DNA of 41,543 nt. Origin: Boseongicola sp. SB0665_bin_10 (GTDB lineage Bacteria; Pseudomonadota; Alphaproteobacteria; Rhodobacterales; Rhodobacteraceae). The stretch is taken from positions 1 to 41,543 of the forward strand of contig VXSG01000013.1 in NCBI GenBank assembly GCA_009838075.1, read 5' to 3'. Below, piece by piece: positions 9,660-19,622 of this stretch. The notes beneath the pieces were generated by a model. It was given only the letters and a program-made list of their open reading frames with translations, had not been told where the DNA came from and made no database searches. Each line of letters opens with the position of its first letter. Within the stretch, counting starts at the first letter, position 1. The position numbers and the translations under genes were made by a program.

Positions 9660-10502
9660 TCAGCCCTTGTCGAGAATCCCGGACAGCGCGCAGAAGCGCT
9701 CGATGTCGACGGTTTCGGGCCGGTCGGTCGGCCTGATGCCAGCCATGCGAAGCCTGTCTTCGATGTCCGGGGCAAGACTCTTCAGGCTGGAACGCAACAT
9801 CTTCCTGCGATGACGGAAGGCGGAGGCGACCACCTTGCCCAGCGAACTTGCGTCGGCGGGAAAGCGCGGTGCGGGCAGTGCCTCGATGTGAACCACCGCC
9901 GAATCGACCTTGGGCTGCGGCGTGAATGCCCGGGCTGGAATGTCCATGACGAGATGTGCCTCGCTGCGCCACCCGGCCAGGATCGAAAGGCGGCCATAGG
10001 ACTTGCTGCCTGGCCCGGCCACAATTCGCTCCGCCACCTCGCGCTGGAACATGAGCGTGAGGCTTTGCCAGAAAGGTGGCCATTCGGGAGGCGACAGCCA
10101 GCGTGTCAGCAGTTGGGTGCCAACATTGTATGGCAGGTTGGCCGCCACCTTGACCGGGGGCGAAAGATGTTGACGCGGGTCAAACCGCAATGCATCGGCG
10201 TGAACGACTTTGAGGCGACCGGGACAGGCCCGGGCAATGTCCGACAGGGCCGGAATGCATCGCCGGTCCGTTTCGACCGCGAGGATCCGGCGGGCGCCTT
10301 CGGCGAGAAGGCTCCGCGTAAGGCCTCCCGGACCAGGTCCAATCTCGAGCACGTCTGCATCAGACAGGGCGCCCGCCGCCCGAGCGATCTTCGCCGTCAG
10401 GTTGAGATCCAGGAGAAAGTTCTGGCCCAATGATCTCCGCGCGGCGAGCCCGTGCGTCGCAATCACGTCGCGAAGCGGAGGGAGTGCATCAAGCGCGTTC
10501 AC
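9660..10502 (-). CDS. rsmA: 16S rRNA (adenine1518/1519-N6) dimethyltransferase
   Basis: RsmA/KsgA dimethylates two adenines in helix 45 of 16S rRNA, a late 30S assembly checkpoint. The 280-residue product has GQNFL (26-30), the SAM-binding loop [10 protein letters not shown] (53-62) and the catalytic NLPY (122-125). It starts with GTG: the GTGA at 10502-10499 fuses its start with the pdxA stop, implying translational coupling. It is the last gene of the minus-strand block; the DUF4167 gene converges on it 49 bp away. Confidence 0.96.
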   Translation of the reverse strand: MNALDALPPLRDVIATHGLAARRSLGQNFLLDLNLTAKIARAAGALSDADVLEIGPGPGGLTRSLLAEGARRILAVETDRRCIPALSDIARACPGRLKVVHADALRFDPRQHLSPPVKVAANLPYNVGTQLLTRWLSPPEWPPFWQSLTLMFQREVAERIVAGPGSKSYGRLSILAGWRSEAHLVMDIPARAFTPQPKVDSAVVHIEALPAPRFPADASSLGKVVASAFRHRRKMLRSSLKSLAPDIEDRLRMAGIRPTDRPETVDIERFCALSGILDKG

Positions 10503-11497
10503 TTGCGCTTGTTCGCAAGACGTGCCGCAGCGATCTTCCGTGCAAGTCGGAGGGCCGAGATCATCGACGCCGGACTGGCCTTGCCGGTCCCCGCTATGTC
10601 AAAGGCGGTGCCGTGATCCGGTGATGTGCGCACGAAGGGAAGCCCGAGGGTCACGTTGACGCCGCCTTCGAATTCCAGCGTCTTGATCGGTATCAGTGCC
10701 TGATCGTGATACATCGCGATCGCTGCATCGTAGCCTGCCCGGGCCGAAGCGCTGAACATCGTGTCGGCGGAAAGCGGTCCCGCAATTGACATTCCATCGG
10801 CGCGGAGCCGGTCGCATGCCGGAGCAATGACAATTGCGTCCTCATCTCCCAGGACACCGTTTTCGCCGGCATGCGGGTTGAGGCCCGCAACGGCAATCCG
10901 CGGCCGTTCGGGAATTCCGAAGTCTTCCCGGAGGGCGCGTTCGGTGACCCGGATCGTCGATTCGAGAAGTTCGGCGTTCAGTGCTCCGGGAACATCCGAT
11001 ATCGGAATGTGCGTCGTGACGGGCACGACCCTCAATTCGGCGCTGGCAATCATCATGACGCCATGCCCGCAGCCGGCACAATGGGCAAGAAACTCGGTCT
11101 GCCCCGGAAAGGCAAAGCCGGCGTGAGAAACGAGTTCCCGTTTCGAGACCGGCGCGGTACAGAGCGCGGATGCCGCGCCCCCGCGAACAAGCGCAACGGC
11201 TCGCTGGATGGCCGCAACAACTCCGGATGCGTTTTTTGGATCGGGATGACCTGGCCTGGCCGGACTCGGGAATGCAAGATGCAGCACCGGCAGGCCGTCT
11301 GCCATGGCGTCGGGAGCGTCGGAGGGGGAGTCGATCGTGACGGTCCTTGCGCCGGCGGGCACATGCCTCGAATCACCGATCATGAAGAACGGCAATTCGT
11401 CCCGCAGGGCCTCCCATGCCGCAACGATGACTTCGGGGCCGACGCCGGAAGGGTCACCGCAACTGACTGCGACGGGAAGCAGGTCAGATCCGGTCAT
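10499..11497 (-). CDS. pdxA: 4-hydroxythreonine-4-phosphate dehydrogenase PdxA
   Basis: Oxidises 4-phosphohydroxy-L-threonine with NAD in the DXP-dependent pathway to pyridoxal 5'-phosphate. The 332-residue product begins with the family strand and GDPSGVGPE (14-22). It contains the metal-ligand region [18 protein letters not shown] in the last third and ends in [13 protein letters not shown], as usual. It lies 3 bp from the surA stop and overlaps ksgA by 4 bp, in the widely conserved surA-pdxA-ksgA order. Confidence 0.96.
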   Translation of the reverse strand: MTGSDLLPVAVSCGDPSGVGPEVIVAAWEALRDELPFFMIGDSRHVPAGARTVTIDSPSDAPDAMADGLPVLHLAFPSPARPGHPDPKNASGVVAAIQRAVALVRGGAASALCTAPVSKRELVSHAGFAFPGQTEFLAHCAGCGHGVMMIASAELRVVPVTTHIPISDVPGALNAELLESTIRVTERALREDFGIPERPRIAVAGLNPHAGENGVLGDEDAIVIAPACDRLRADGMSIAGPLSADTMFSASARAGYDAAIAMYHDQALIPIKTLEFEGGVNVTLGLPFVRTSPDHGTAFDIAGTGKASPASMISALRLARKIAAARLANKRK

Positions 11498-11500
11498 GCG

Positions 11501-12727
11501 TCAATTCGTAAGGTCAATCACGTTGGTCGATGCACGGAGCTCTGCAAGGTAATGGGCTGCAGTGTTGCTGAGCCGAACGTTCAGGAGTCGCCCGCCAACA
11601 ATGTCGATGTCGATGTTGCTCTTCAAGGCCGGGCGGCGCTCGCAGAGCATCAGCAGCGCTGCGTTGCCGTCGCGGCCCCGTTCGATCGCGCTCTCGTTGA
11701 CGTCAAGAACGGCGACCGCCGCGCGCACGTCCGCGGGCAGTTCCGCAGACGGCACGACCTCGCGGACGAGCCGGTCTTCGGGCAAGTCGCGGGCAACGCC
11801 GTAGAGGTCACCGCAATCGTCCACCGCATTCGCGATTTCCGCAGCTTCGGAAGCGCCGCCTTCGAGACGGAGGAGCGCATAGTCGATGAGCAGGGCTTCC
11901 TTGGTGCCCTCCTGAACGCGCTCAATGTCTCGCAGCAGGAAAATCGCGATGTTGCCTTCGTAATCCATCGGCCTGCTGATCTCGCCAACCTCGAGCCCGG
12001 CCACGGTGTCGCTGATGCCTTCCGGCAGCGCATCCAGCGCTTCCCAGCCGATCTCGCCGCCCCGGTCCGCCGACGCGGCAACAGAGTACCTCCGGGCTGC
12101 CGCGGCGAATTCGTCTTCGTCTTGAAGCGCCGCAATACGCGCGGCGCGCTCGCGTGAAGCAGCGGCAGTGTTCGGATCCTGTGCGGGGAGAACGATCTCC
12201 GACACAAGGACCCTTACGCCACCTTCGGTTCCGGTCGTTGCAAGAGTGCGACGAATCTGGTGATCGGGAATCGAGGCACGGACGGATGGCCCAAACTGGT
12301 TCCGGACAAGCTCGCGCCATGCAACGCCAGCTTCAACGAACGCACGGAAGGACTCTCTTTCAATGCCCGAGGCCTCCAGAATGGCCATGACCTCCTCGAC
12401 CTGGAGGTTGCCCCGCGCGGCGAATTCCGCCATGCCCGCATCGACCTGTCCAGGGGCGACGCTGACACCGGCGTCCTGCGCGGCGATGCGTTGCACGGTC
12501 TCGTTGATCAACTGCTCCCGTGCACGCCGACGCACATCGCCGCTCGCGCCGAGAAGCGCAAGAAACCGCGCGCGCTGGTCAATCTGGTAGCGCGTGATGA
12601 CCCTGTCGCCCACCTGAAGTTCCGGCGCGAAGCGTCCCTGGGCTTCCGCCGAAACCGGAAGATGCACAGAAAGCGCGACAACAGCTGCAAGCAACCAGCG
12701 TCCTCTCAAGGTTCCTATCCTCTGCAA
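11501..12727 (-). CDS. surA: SurA-type periplasmic peptidyl-prolyl isomerase/chaperone
   Basis: A periplasmic chaperone for outer-membrane beta-barrel proteins. The 408-residue product has a signal peptide (cleavage near AEA-Q, residues 28-30) and an N-terminal SurA chaperone domain with the typical INETVQRIAAQDAG helix (about 75-90). A parvulin-like domain in the middle has SVAASADRGGEIGW, corresponding to the conserved S...GGDLGW motif. Its start overlaps the lptD end by 13 bp. Its position directly after lptD fits its client, LptD being a known SurA substrate. Sequence is divergent from E. coli SurA and only one parvulin domain is clear. Confidence 0.9.
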   Translation of the reverse strand: MQRIGTLRGRWLLAAVVALSVHLPVSAEAQGRFAPELQVGDRVITRYQIDQRARFLALLGASGDVRRRAREQLINETVQRIAAQDAGVSVAPGQVDAGMAEFAARGNLQVEEVMAILEASGIERESFRAFVEAGVAWRELVRNQFGPSVRASIPDHQIRRTLATTGTEGGVRVLVSEIVLPAQDPNTAAASRERAARIAALQDEDEFAAAARRYSVAASADRGGEIGWEALDALPEGISDTVAGLEVGEISRPMDYEGNIAIFLLRDIERVQEGTKEALLIDYALLRLEGGASEAAEIANAVDDCGDLYGVARDLPEDRLVREVVPSAELPADVRAAVAVLDVNESAIERGRDGNAALLMLCERRPALKSNIDIDIVGGRLLNVRLSNTAAHYLAELRASTNVIDLTN

Positions 12728-14832
12728 ATGCGCTGCCCAGCGCGACCATCATCCCGGCTTCCGATGCCCAGAAGAGATACATGAAAGCCTATTTCGGTTG
12801 TTGAATCGACACTAGTCGAATTGGCGAAGCGACGCGAGAGAGAAAGCGCGAGGTGCACGCACTCCGTCCGATAGTCAAGACCCAGTTCGGTCCGCGCCGA
12901 GCGGTCGGCGGCAAAGTCATAGCGCCAGTCTGTGCGCGCGGTCCATCCGTCACCGACATCGTAGGCACCCTCGAAAGACCATTCCGAAAGGCGGTCGTCC
13001 CGGCCCTTGGCAGCATCCGGCACGGCGTGAAAAAAGCTGGACGAGAGCGTGTGGCGGCTCGCAGACCAGTCAAGGCGAGTCTCGGACAGCGTGATGTCCA
13101 GCCCGTCGGCCACGAGCGATCGCGAAAGGACGGCAAGGTCGCGGCCGAATCCAAGCCGGCCCGAAACCAGCCAGTCGGATTCGTCTGCGGAACCGTCAGG
13201 TTCCTGACCGCCGGAAACGCTGAAGACGCGGCCCAAGGCGAGGTCAATGTCCCACTGCCCGGGATTCTCGCGGCGCCAGACTCCGCCGACAGCGACCCGT
13301 AAGCCGTCGTCTCTTCTGTCGACGCCGGGATATCTTGTGGGGGCGAAGAGGTTGGCTTCGTCGATTTCGACCACCCTGCTGTCTTCGTTGGGCACAGCGT
13401 CCCCGTTCGTGCCGGATGCGTCGATTCGCAGGATCGGTTCGAGGAGTTCGCGGCGCCCACTTGCGTTCCTGCGACCCATCGGGAACCGCAACTCGAGTGC
13501 GGTCCGTGATGCCAGGCGCGAGAGATTGTTCTCGAGTTTCCTGTCCTGCGCGACCGTGTAGGCGTCTCCGCGAAATCCGAGCTCGGCCCTTGCGACGAGA
13601 CCGGACGAAAACGTCCGCGTACGTGACCAGTCGACGGACGCACCGATGCGGCTGACGTCCCGGCCCACGCCTTCAATCGTGCTTTCAGACGACGGCCGGA
13701 TGAGCGAACTGGAAGAGATGCCGGCAAACGTGCGGCCGCCAAACGAAAGCTTCGGCAACGCGCGTTCGTAGTAGATGTCGAGGAAGCGGGCCGGCAGCGT
13801 GTCGCGGCTTTCGATCTCGGCATCCCGGAGCGAGCGGTACTCGGTGAATTCGGATCGAAAGAGATCCTTGTTCCGCACGCGCGTGACCGACAGCTGATTG
13901 GTCAGCCTGTCCCGGTCGGCATAGTCGTACGTGAAAAGGTACCCCGGATCCGATGCGAACTCCGCCTGCGCCTCGAACAGGAATCCGCGGGGCAGGAGAT
14001 GGCGCGCGTTTCCGAGGAGATAGTTGCGTGACCCGGCTATGTCGTCTCTGGAGACTGCGCCGTTCGCCTCGATGCGCCCGCGTTCCAGCTCTTGACGATA
14101 TCGAAACTCGACTGTCGTCGTTGAACTGGAGAGATAGGGAGTCACGGTAATGTCGCGGTGGTTCCCGAATGCAAGGAAGTAAGGCAGCTTGACGCCGGTT
14201 CCGAGATCGGACGTGGCCTTGAACTGCGGAATGAGGAAGCCGTCGGCACGATCGAGGCTGGGATCGGGAAGGCGGAGTCGTGGCACGTAGAGGATCGGCA
14301 CGCCCGAGAAGCGCAGCCGGGCATTCGTGAAGTAGAGCTGGTTCTCGACGTCATCGTGCACGACTCTTGAGGAACGGATCTCCCAGAGCGGCACGGGATT
14401 GGCCGCGCAGACTTCGCAGGACGAGGCGACCACCCTGTCGAGCCGGGTGTAGCGATCGCTGGTGCGTGCAATGCGATTCGCGGCGATCTGGAAGTGCTGT
14501 TCAAGCACCATCCTCGCGGATACCAGCACTCCGTCACGCAGGCGCCGGTCGAGATCGGCGTGATCGGCCAGAAAGACCGTGCCGTCTTCGTCCGTGACAT
14601 GGATCGGTCCGGAAAGGGTCAACTGATCGCCATCGCTCTGGTAGGTGACGGAAGTTGCCGTGAGCCGTGTGCCCTGGACGAGAATCTCGACATTGCCCGA
14701 GGCGGTCAGGCGCCCGGACGGATCAATGGAAATCGAGTCCGCGATCAGTGAAGCGAATTCCTGCGCCCGCAGGTCGACCGTGCACAGGCACAGGACAATC
14801 GCGGCAAGGCACGCTGAGAGTCGCCTCGTCAT
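12715..14832 (-). CDS. lptD: LPS-assembly outer-membrane protein LptD
   Basis: With LptE it inserts lipopolysaccharide into the outer leaflet. The 705-residue product has a signal peptide (MTRRLSACLAAIVLC..., cleavage near LRA-Q) and an N-terminal LptA/OstA jelly-roll domain (about 25-150, repeats of SISIDPSGRLTASGNVE type). A Cys pair SSCEVC marks the junction region, and a long beta-barrel domain follows with a final aromatic strand motif (EIGFHVSLLG). The frame is open far upstream, but the ATG at 14832 forms an ATGA overlap with the lptG stop and gives the signal peptide, which fixes the start. The C-terminus overlaps surA by 13 bp. Confidence 0.95.
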   Translation of the reverse strand: MTRRLSACLAAIVLCLCTVDLRAQEFASLIADSISIDPSGRLTASGNVEILVQGTRLTATSVTYQSDGDQLTLSGPIHVTDEDGTVFLADHADLDRRLRDGVLVSARMVLEQHFQIAANRIARTSDRYTRLDRVVASSCEVCAANPVPLWEIRSSRVVHDDVENQLYFTNARLRFSGVPILYVPRLRLPDPSLDRADGFLIPQFKATSDLGTGVKLPYFLAFGNHRDITVTPYLSSSTTTVEFRYRQELERGRIEANGAVSRDDIAGSRNYLLGNARHLLPRGFLFEAQAEFASDPGYLFTYDYADRDRLTNQLSVTRVRNKDLFRSEFTEYRSLRDAEIESRDTLPARFLDIYYERALPKLSFGGRTFAGISSSSLIRPSSESTIEGVGRDVSRIGASVDWSRTRTFSSGLVARAELGFRGDAYTVAQDRKLENNLSRLASRTALELRFPMGRRNASGRRELLEPILRIDASGTNGDAVPNEDSRVVEIDEANLFAPTRYPGVDRRDDGLRVAVGGVWRRENPGQWDIDLALGRVFSVSGGQEPDGSADESDWLVSGRLGFGRDLAVLSRSLVADGLDITLSETRLDWSASRHTLSSSFFHAVPDAAKGRDDRLSEWSFEGAYDVGDGWTARTDWRYDFAADRSARTELGLDYRTECVHLALSLSRRFANSTSVDSTTEIGFHVSLLGIGSRDDGRAGQRICRG

Positions 14833-15929
14833 CCATCCTCCAGGTGCAGGAGCAGGGCAAGCGGCAGCAGCAGTATCGCGATGGGTGGCAGCCATGCGGC
14901 CATGACGACCGGGATCTGTCCGTTTTCCCCGAGGACCGCGACAAAGTTCCTGATGAAATAGAAGAGAAACCCGAGACCGAGCGCCGTCATGACCATCAGC
15001 CCGGTGCGTCCCATTCGCGTGTGGCGCATCGTGAAGCCGGCGCCGACGAGCACCATTGCGGTCAGAAGCAGCGGCAGCGCAAGCTCCATGTGGAAGAACG
15101 TCCGGTGATTTCGGGCCGAGAAGCCGGCCGCGTCCAGCCGGGCGATGAAGGCGGGCAACTCCCAGATCGGAATGGCGCTTGGCGTGCCGAAGCTGTCGAG
15201 AATCTGGTCGGGCGTCAGGTTCGATGCGAGGACCATCTCCTGCATCTCGACGCTTTCGACTTCCGGGATGGGCGCGCCGGTATCGAATCGCCACTCCTTC
15301 GCACCGGAAATCCGCCACGCGCCGGGGACGAGCAATGCGCGCTCTGCTTCGATGCGGTATATCGGCTTGCTGTCGGGTGCGTAGCCGAGAAACGTGACGT
15401 CGAAGAGGCTTGTGCCGTCGAGGTTCGAACTGCTCGCGCGAATGACCGTCTGTCCTTCGCGCGAGCCCTGGCGAAGCCAGAATCCGTCAGCCGTGACCGA
15501 GAGTGTTGACGACGCGCCGGAAAGGCGGGCCACCTGGGCCTCATACTGTCTTTGCGTCGCCGCCACGATCGGGTTCATGGCTGCCACGGCGAAGATGCCG
15601 ATAAGGAAAGCCAGCAGGACCGGCGTCACCAGGCTCTCGAGCGCCGGACGCCCGGCGGCGCGGGCGACCACGAGTTCGGAAGACCGGGCAAGCCCGAGAA
15701 CCATGCTGACCGTCGCCAGGATCATGATGAGCGGAAGTATCTTGTACAGGTCTTCGGGCACGCTAAGGAACGCGAGAACGAGCAGCGTGCCAAAGCCGGC
15801 ATCGTCGAAGCCACCGAACCGTCGGATCTGCTCGATGAGGGCCGTAAGTGTCAGAATCGCAAAGAGGACGAGGAACACGTATAGGAAGTTCTTCAGGAAC
15901 TTGCGTGCGAAATAGAGGTGGAGCGTCAT
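14829..15929 (-). CDS. lptG: LPS export ABC transporter permease LptG
   Basis: One of the two inner-membrane permeases of the LptB2FG extractor that feeds LPS to the LptC-LptA bridge. The 366-residue product begins MTLHLYFARKFLKNF with a first helix, has three N-terminal and three C-terminal transmembrane segments flanking a periplasmic beta-jellyroll (about 120-265), and ends in a Leu/Pro-rich last helix. The start at 15929 is defined by the ATGA overlap with the lptF stop; the 36 codons upstream in frame lie inside lptF and are not conserved-looking. It is coupled at its end to lptD in the same way. Confidence 0.95.
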   Translation of the reverse strand: MTLHLYFARKFLKNFLYVFLVLFAILTLTALIEQIRRFGGFDDAGFGTLLVLAFLSVPEDLYKILPLIMILATVSMVLGLARSSELVVARAAGRPALESLVTPVLLAFLIGIFAVAAMNPIVAATQRQYEAQVARLSGASSTLSVTADGFWLRQGSREGQTVIRASSSNLDGTSLFDVTFLGYAPDSKPIYRIEAERALLVPGAWRISGAKEWRFDTGAPIPEVESVEMQEMVLASNLTPDQILDSFGTPSAIPIWELPAFIARLDAAGFSARNHRTFFHMELALPLLLTAMVLVGAGFTMRHTRMGRTGLMVMTALGLGFLFYFIRNFVAVLGENGQIPVVMAAWLPPIAILLLPLALLLHLEDG

Positions 15930-17065
15930 TGTGCGGCCTGCCTCGCGCGAACCAGAAGACCTGGCCGTGCCGCGATGTAGAGGAGCCCGACTGTTGCGAG
16001 CAGCCCCACGAGGGGACCAGTGTAGGCGAGGGGCCAATTGGCGGCGTCGGTTCGAACGGTGCCTTGGCCCAATTGCGTGATCAGTTGAATCAGGATCAGT
16101 CCGATGACCGTCCCGATGCTCTGGCGCCAGACACCAAATCGGGAAAACCCGCCCGCCATCAACGCAGCGAAGGCAAAGAGCGGTGCCACCAGCCCGTTCA
16201 ACGCGTCGCTGAATCGTTCATGTGCCTCCGCGACCAAGGTCGAATGAGACGCTCCCGTCAGGGCCTGGATATCGTCGCCGGCGTCGAGCAGTGCGGGCGT
16301 GGGAAGTTCTCTGGGACTGCGTTGCGTCAAGGCGCCGCTTTCGACCAGATCGGAGAGATCAAAGGTAAAATCGTCAAATCGGGTGACCGAGAGCCGTTTG
16401 CTGCCGACGCCATAGCTTTGCGCCATGCCGTCGATCATGACAAGGCTGGGCGCTTGCTCGCCTCGAATCAGAAGGGCTTCGCGGGCCGAATAGGCGACCG
16501 GGCGGGCGGGGTTGCGCGAGTCGGACAGGAAAACGTCCTGAAGCGCTCCGATACTGGAGATTTCGCGGATGTAGAATGTGATTCCGGCGGCAGGGTGCAG
16601 GAACTGTCCCTCGCGTAGAAGCCGGGCAGTCATGTTCTCGGCAATTTCGGCGCTCCGCTCGCTGAGGCGGGCCTGACTTGCTGGTACCAGGATGTGGGCG
16701 AGAACAGACGACATGACAAACACGATGAATCCGAAGATCAGGACCGGACGGACCAGCCGTCCAGGGGAGAGCCCGGTCGCCTGGACAACCATGAGTTCGC
16801 TTTCCGACATCAGCCTGTTCGTCATGTAGAGCGAGGCCGCGAAGGCTGCGACGGGAAGTACAAGCCGAACCACGTTGGGAAGCGAAAGTGCCGTGAATTC
16901 CAGGAAGACCACGGCTGACTCGCCGTTGGCGATGAGCTGGTCGAAGAGCACGACCGCCCGGTTGATCCAGTAGATCAGCACGAGCACAAGTGCGAAGAAG
17001 CCGAAGAGCATCAGCAACTGGGCAAGCATGTATCTGTCAAATCGCCTGAGCATGAGGTCCATCAC
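15926..17065 (-). CDS. lptF: LPS export ABC transporter permease LptF
   Basis: The partner of LptG in the inner-membrane LPS extractor. The 379-residue product starts with LRRFDRYMLAQLL before the first helix. It has six transmembrane segments with a periplasmic jellyroll between the third and fourth, and the coupling-helix region SESELMVVQATGLSPGRL (about 90-107) that contacts the LptB ATPase. It heads the lptFG-lptD-surA-pdxA-ksgA run. Its promoter should lie in the gap upstream of 17065. Confidence 0.95.
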   Translation of the reverse strand: MMDLMLRRFDRYMLAQLLMLFGFFALVLVLIYWINRAVVLFDQLIANGESAVVFLEFTALSLPNVVRLVLPVAAFAASLYMTNRLMSESELMVVQATGLSPGRLVRPVLIFGFIVFVMSSVLAHILVPASQARLSERSAEIAENMTARLLREGQFLHPAAGITFYIREISSIGALQDVFLSDSRNPARPVAYSAREALLIRGEQAPSLVMIDGMAQSYGVGSKRLSVTRFDDFTFDLSDLVESGALTQRSPRELPTPALLDAGDDIQALTGASHSTLVAEAHERFSDALNGLVAPLFAFAALMAGGFSRFGVWRQSIGTVIGLILIQLITQLGQGTVRTDAANWPLAYTGPLVGLLATVGLLYIAARPGLLVRARQAAQ

Positions 17066-17754
17066 GATCCGTCTGGAGTCTAGACCATAGGCCGGGCAGT
17101 TGAAACATTGTAGGCTTGCCTAGGAGGTCAAGATTGTCGCGACGGAATGTGCAATTCCTGGAATGCCTGGAAGATTCGGCACGGGATCATCTCTGGCGAA
17201 CCTGCAGAACGGGCGTCGTGATGAAGGCGCACGGTGCATGCACGCCCATGTCCGGGCCCGGATCGCGGATCGGGGCGTGACCATGGCGGCTGTCTTGCCG
17301 GGTGACTGGCATTGCGTTCGGGCATGCCTCTCCGGGCACCGGACGCGGCAACGAGGGGCGGCAGCGCCCCTCTTGGGCGGTCGCGGGCAGGTGAGCGCTT
17401 TCTGCGCGACATGATGGTCCTGTCACCTTGGGTTCGATCGAGTGACCGGCGGCCGGCAGCAAGGCCGGGTTCTTCGCCGGAGGGATTCGAGCAAGAGTCG
17501 AGGGTTCAGGGTCAGGCGCCGGGAAGGGCCGTGACCTGGCCATTCGGACACGGCTGCGCATTTGCGGCGCCCCGCCGAAGACGGAGATTTCACTTGCCCG
17601 CGAAGTCCTTTACGCAGGGGCGGACCCGAACGGGAATCGAATTCGCCATGAACCGTCGTTCCGCACCCGTCGAGACCGCCGTTGGATGCACGCCCGCCCC
17701 GGCAGGGCGAGGCCCCATGCCATTCGGCGGTTTGGAATGTGGTGGAGACCGCTG
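17066..17754. other. 690-bp gene-free stretch between lptF and holC
   Basis: No frame here resembles a known protein on either strand; the open frames are Arg/Pro/Ala-rich shadows. In many Rhodobacterales, as I recall, a leucyl aminopeptidase gene (pepA) occupies this place, divergent from lptF and upstream of holC, and I see no remnant of its metal-binding motifs. The lptF promoter should lie near 17066-17130. A T-arm-like stretch near 17625-17650 was examined for a tRNA and does not fold. Confidence 0.5.
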
Positions 17755-18219
17755 ATGGGCGCTGTCTATTTCTATCACCTGACCAAGCGTCCGCTTGAGG
17801 CGACGCTGCCGGTCCTGATCGGCAAGTCGCTTGAAGCGGGCTGGCGGGTTGCGGTTCGGGCGCGCGACGAGTCCCTTCTGGAACGTCTGGACCGGCAACT
17901 CTGGCTGGGCGACGGGTTCCTTCCCCATGGCGTTGCCGGCGGTTCGCATGACAGGGAGCAGCCCGTGCTCCTGACGACGGGAGAGCCCGACAACGATCCT
18001 GCATGCCTGATCAGCGTGGACGGGGCGGATGTCAGCGTCAGGGAAGTCGAGGCGAATGACAGGGTCTGCATTCTGTTCAACGGCGCAGATGCCGAAGCCG
18101 TCGAGCGTGCGCGTGAGCAGTGGCGGACACTGATCGGGGCAGGTGCGGAGGCGCAATACTGGACTGAGGATCAGGGGCGCTGGACCAAGAAGGCGGAGAG
18201 CAATCCGAAACCGAAATAG
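17755..18219 (+). CDS. holC: DNA polymerase III subunit chi
   Basis: The chi subunit links the clamp-loader psi subunit to single-strand binding protein during replication. The 154-residue product begins GAVYFYHLTKRPLE, matching the family's first strand. It has the fold's conserved segments SLLERLDRQLWLGDGFLPHG and QPVLLTTGEPDN, and a charged C-terminus. The ATG at 17755 follows the gene-free stretch directly. The frame is open further upstream but without family similarity. It converges with the aspartic-protease gene, 38 bp apart. Confidence 0.92.
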   Translation: MGAVYFYHLTKRPLEATLPVLIGKSLEAGWRVAVRARDESLLERLDRQLWLGDGFLPHGVAGGSHDREQPVLLTTGEPDNDPACLISVDGADVSVREVEANDRVCILFNGADAEAVERAREQWRTLIGAGAEAQYWTEDQGRWTKKAESNPKPK

Positions 18220-18257
18220 CGGCGTGCAACGATTGTCCCTCTCGGGGAACATGCATC

Positions 18258-18839
18258 TCAAGGCGTCAGGATCAAGCCATCGTCGGATATCTCGAGCCGC
18301 TCAAATCGCGAAAGAAAGCTCATTCCAAGAAGCGAGTCGTCCATGTCTCCGCTGTTCACCGCCACGCGAACGCGATTGAAGCGAACCGGCCCCAGAGACA
18401 TGACATCTGCAGTGGCAAATGCGGTCTTCACCGGTCCGTTTGCCGTGCGGGCCGTGCCCAGGAACGCCAGGTTGTCCGGGTCAAATCCCGCGCGGCGCGC
18501 GTCTTCCAGGGACAGCACCACTTCGGTAGCCCCCGTGTCGACGATGAAGTCCACTGGCGCGCCGTTCACGTCGACCCGGAGGAAAAAATGTCCGCCAGGT
18601 CCGCGAGGCACGTGAATCGACGATCCGTCCGAAAGCACGGATTGGCGCGGAACTAGGTCGCGGCGAATGTCGCCCCAAAGCCCGTATACGGCCACGATAC
18701 CAAGGAAAATCAGCCCCCACGCCAGGAACATGCGCAGCGACCTGCCAAGCGAGGCCCTGTTCTCCGCAATGAACCACCCGCCGACGGCGGTCAGCAGGAG
18801 CAGCAGGTAGACGAGGCGCGGAAACTGTTCGAAGTCCAT
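18258..18839 (-). CDS. TIGR02281-family membrane-anchored retropepsin-like aspartic protease
   Basis: The 193-residue protein has two N-terminal membrane segments (about 8-24 and 35-55) followed by a single retropepsin-type domain. The catalytic motif is DTGAT (101-105) after the hydrophobic strand VDFIV, and the second family motif is LLGMSFLSRFE near residue 170. Such half-sized aspartic proteases act as homodimers, here presumably at the periplasmic face. The substrate is unknown; related alphaproteobacterial proteins such as Caulobacter PerP degrade a polarity factor, but orthology is not established here. The ATG at 18839 (MDFEQFPRLV) is preferred over the Met at 18890 because it directly precedes the first helix. 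Confidence 0.88.
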   Translation of the reverse strand: MDFEQFPRLVYLLLLLTAVGGWFIAENRASLGRSLRMFLAWGLIFLGIVAVYGLWGDIRRDLVPRQSVLSDGSSIHVPRGPGGHFFLRVDVNGAPVDFIVDTGATEVVLSLEDARRAGFDPDNLAFLGTARTANGPVKTAFATADVMSLGPVRFNRVRVAVNSGDMDDSLLGMSFLSRFERLEISDDGLILTP

Positions 18840-19004
18840 GTCATGTAGATAGGCAGCGTCTGTATCCTTTGCCAGCCCGTCCGCCGGCATTGCTGCAAGC
18901 TGGAACCCGTTCCCGGCAATCCGCGTCTTGCCTGGCTGCCTTTGCGTCCTGGCCGTGCCTGCTTGCCCGGATTGCCGACAGGACGGGCCGGGTAGCCTTC
19001 ACGG

Positions 19005-19622
19005 TCACTCGTCCCGGTCGATCAACCCGAGCCCACGCAGGTAGATCCCGATGCCGGCTTCGAGCAGGTCTTCCGGCGGAAAGGGCGATTTGGTCCCGGG
19101 TGCGCCGCGCGCAAAGAGCTCGACAACACCATGGCTGAGCGCCCAGACATGTGCCGAGAACATTTGCGGTGGCGGCCGCTTGTCGTAAGGGATGTTCATT
19201 GACAGTTCGGCGGCGGCTTTCTCCAGGACGTCGAACGCACGTTGTGCGACCTGTGCGAGCTCTGGCGTGCGGTTGATCGAGATCCCGCTTTCGAACATGG
19301 CAACGTAGTGTCCAGGATGCCGTCGGGCAAACGCGAGATATGCGTGGCCTGTCGCCTCGAACGACGCAAGGGACGAGGGCTGCCCGGTTTCGTATGCATA
19401 TTCCATGAGGTCGGCGAAGGTCTCGAAACCCTGCCGGGCGATCTCGGCAATCAGGTCATCGCGACCTTCAAAGTGGCGGTAGACGGCAGCAGGCGTCACG
19501 CCAGCCAGCTTCGCCGCTTCCGAAAGCGTGAAGCCCGTCGGTCCCTTTTCCTCGATCAGCTTCAGCGCCGCGTCAACGAGCGCCCGGCGGAGGTCGCCGT
19601 GATGATAGCCGCGTTTAGCCAT
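19005..19622 (-). CDS. TetR/AcrR-family transcriptional regulator
   Basis: A 205-residue one-component regulator. The N-terminal helix-turn-helix spans about residues 10-55, with the signature FTLSEAAKLAGVTPAAVYRHF. The C-terminal ligand domain looks like the WHG type (HAYLAFARRHPGHYVAMFE). The ligand and targets are unknown, and there is no obvious partner gene beside it; autoregulation through the dyad at 19793-19805 is possible. The ATG at 19622 gives the typical short basic N-terminus (MAKRGYHHGDLR). Confidence 0.92.
   Translation of the reverse strand: MAKRGYHHGDLRRALVDAALKLIEEKGPTGFTLSEAAKLAGVTPAAVYRHFEGRDDLIAEIARQGFETFADLMEYAYETGQPSSLASFEATGHAYLAFARRHPGHYVAMFESGISINRTPELAQVAQRAFDVLEKAAAELSMNIPYDKRPPPQMFSAHVWALSHGVVELFARGAPGTKSPFPPEDLLEAGIGIYLRGLGLIDRDE

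Noticed and set aside
17622-17655. T-arm-like sequence suggestive of a tRNA
   Set aside because: The loop resembles TTCGAtt on the minus strand, but the stem does not pair and no acceptor or anticodon arm can be drawn around it.
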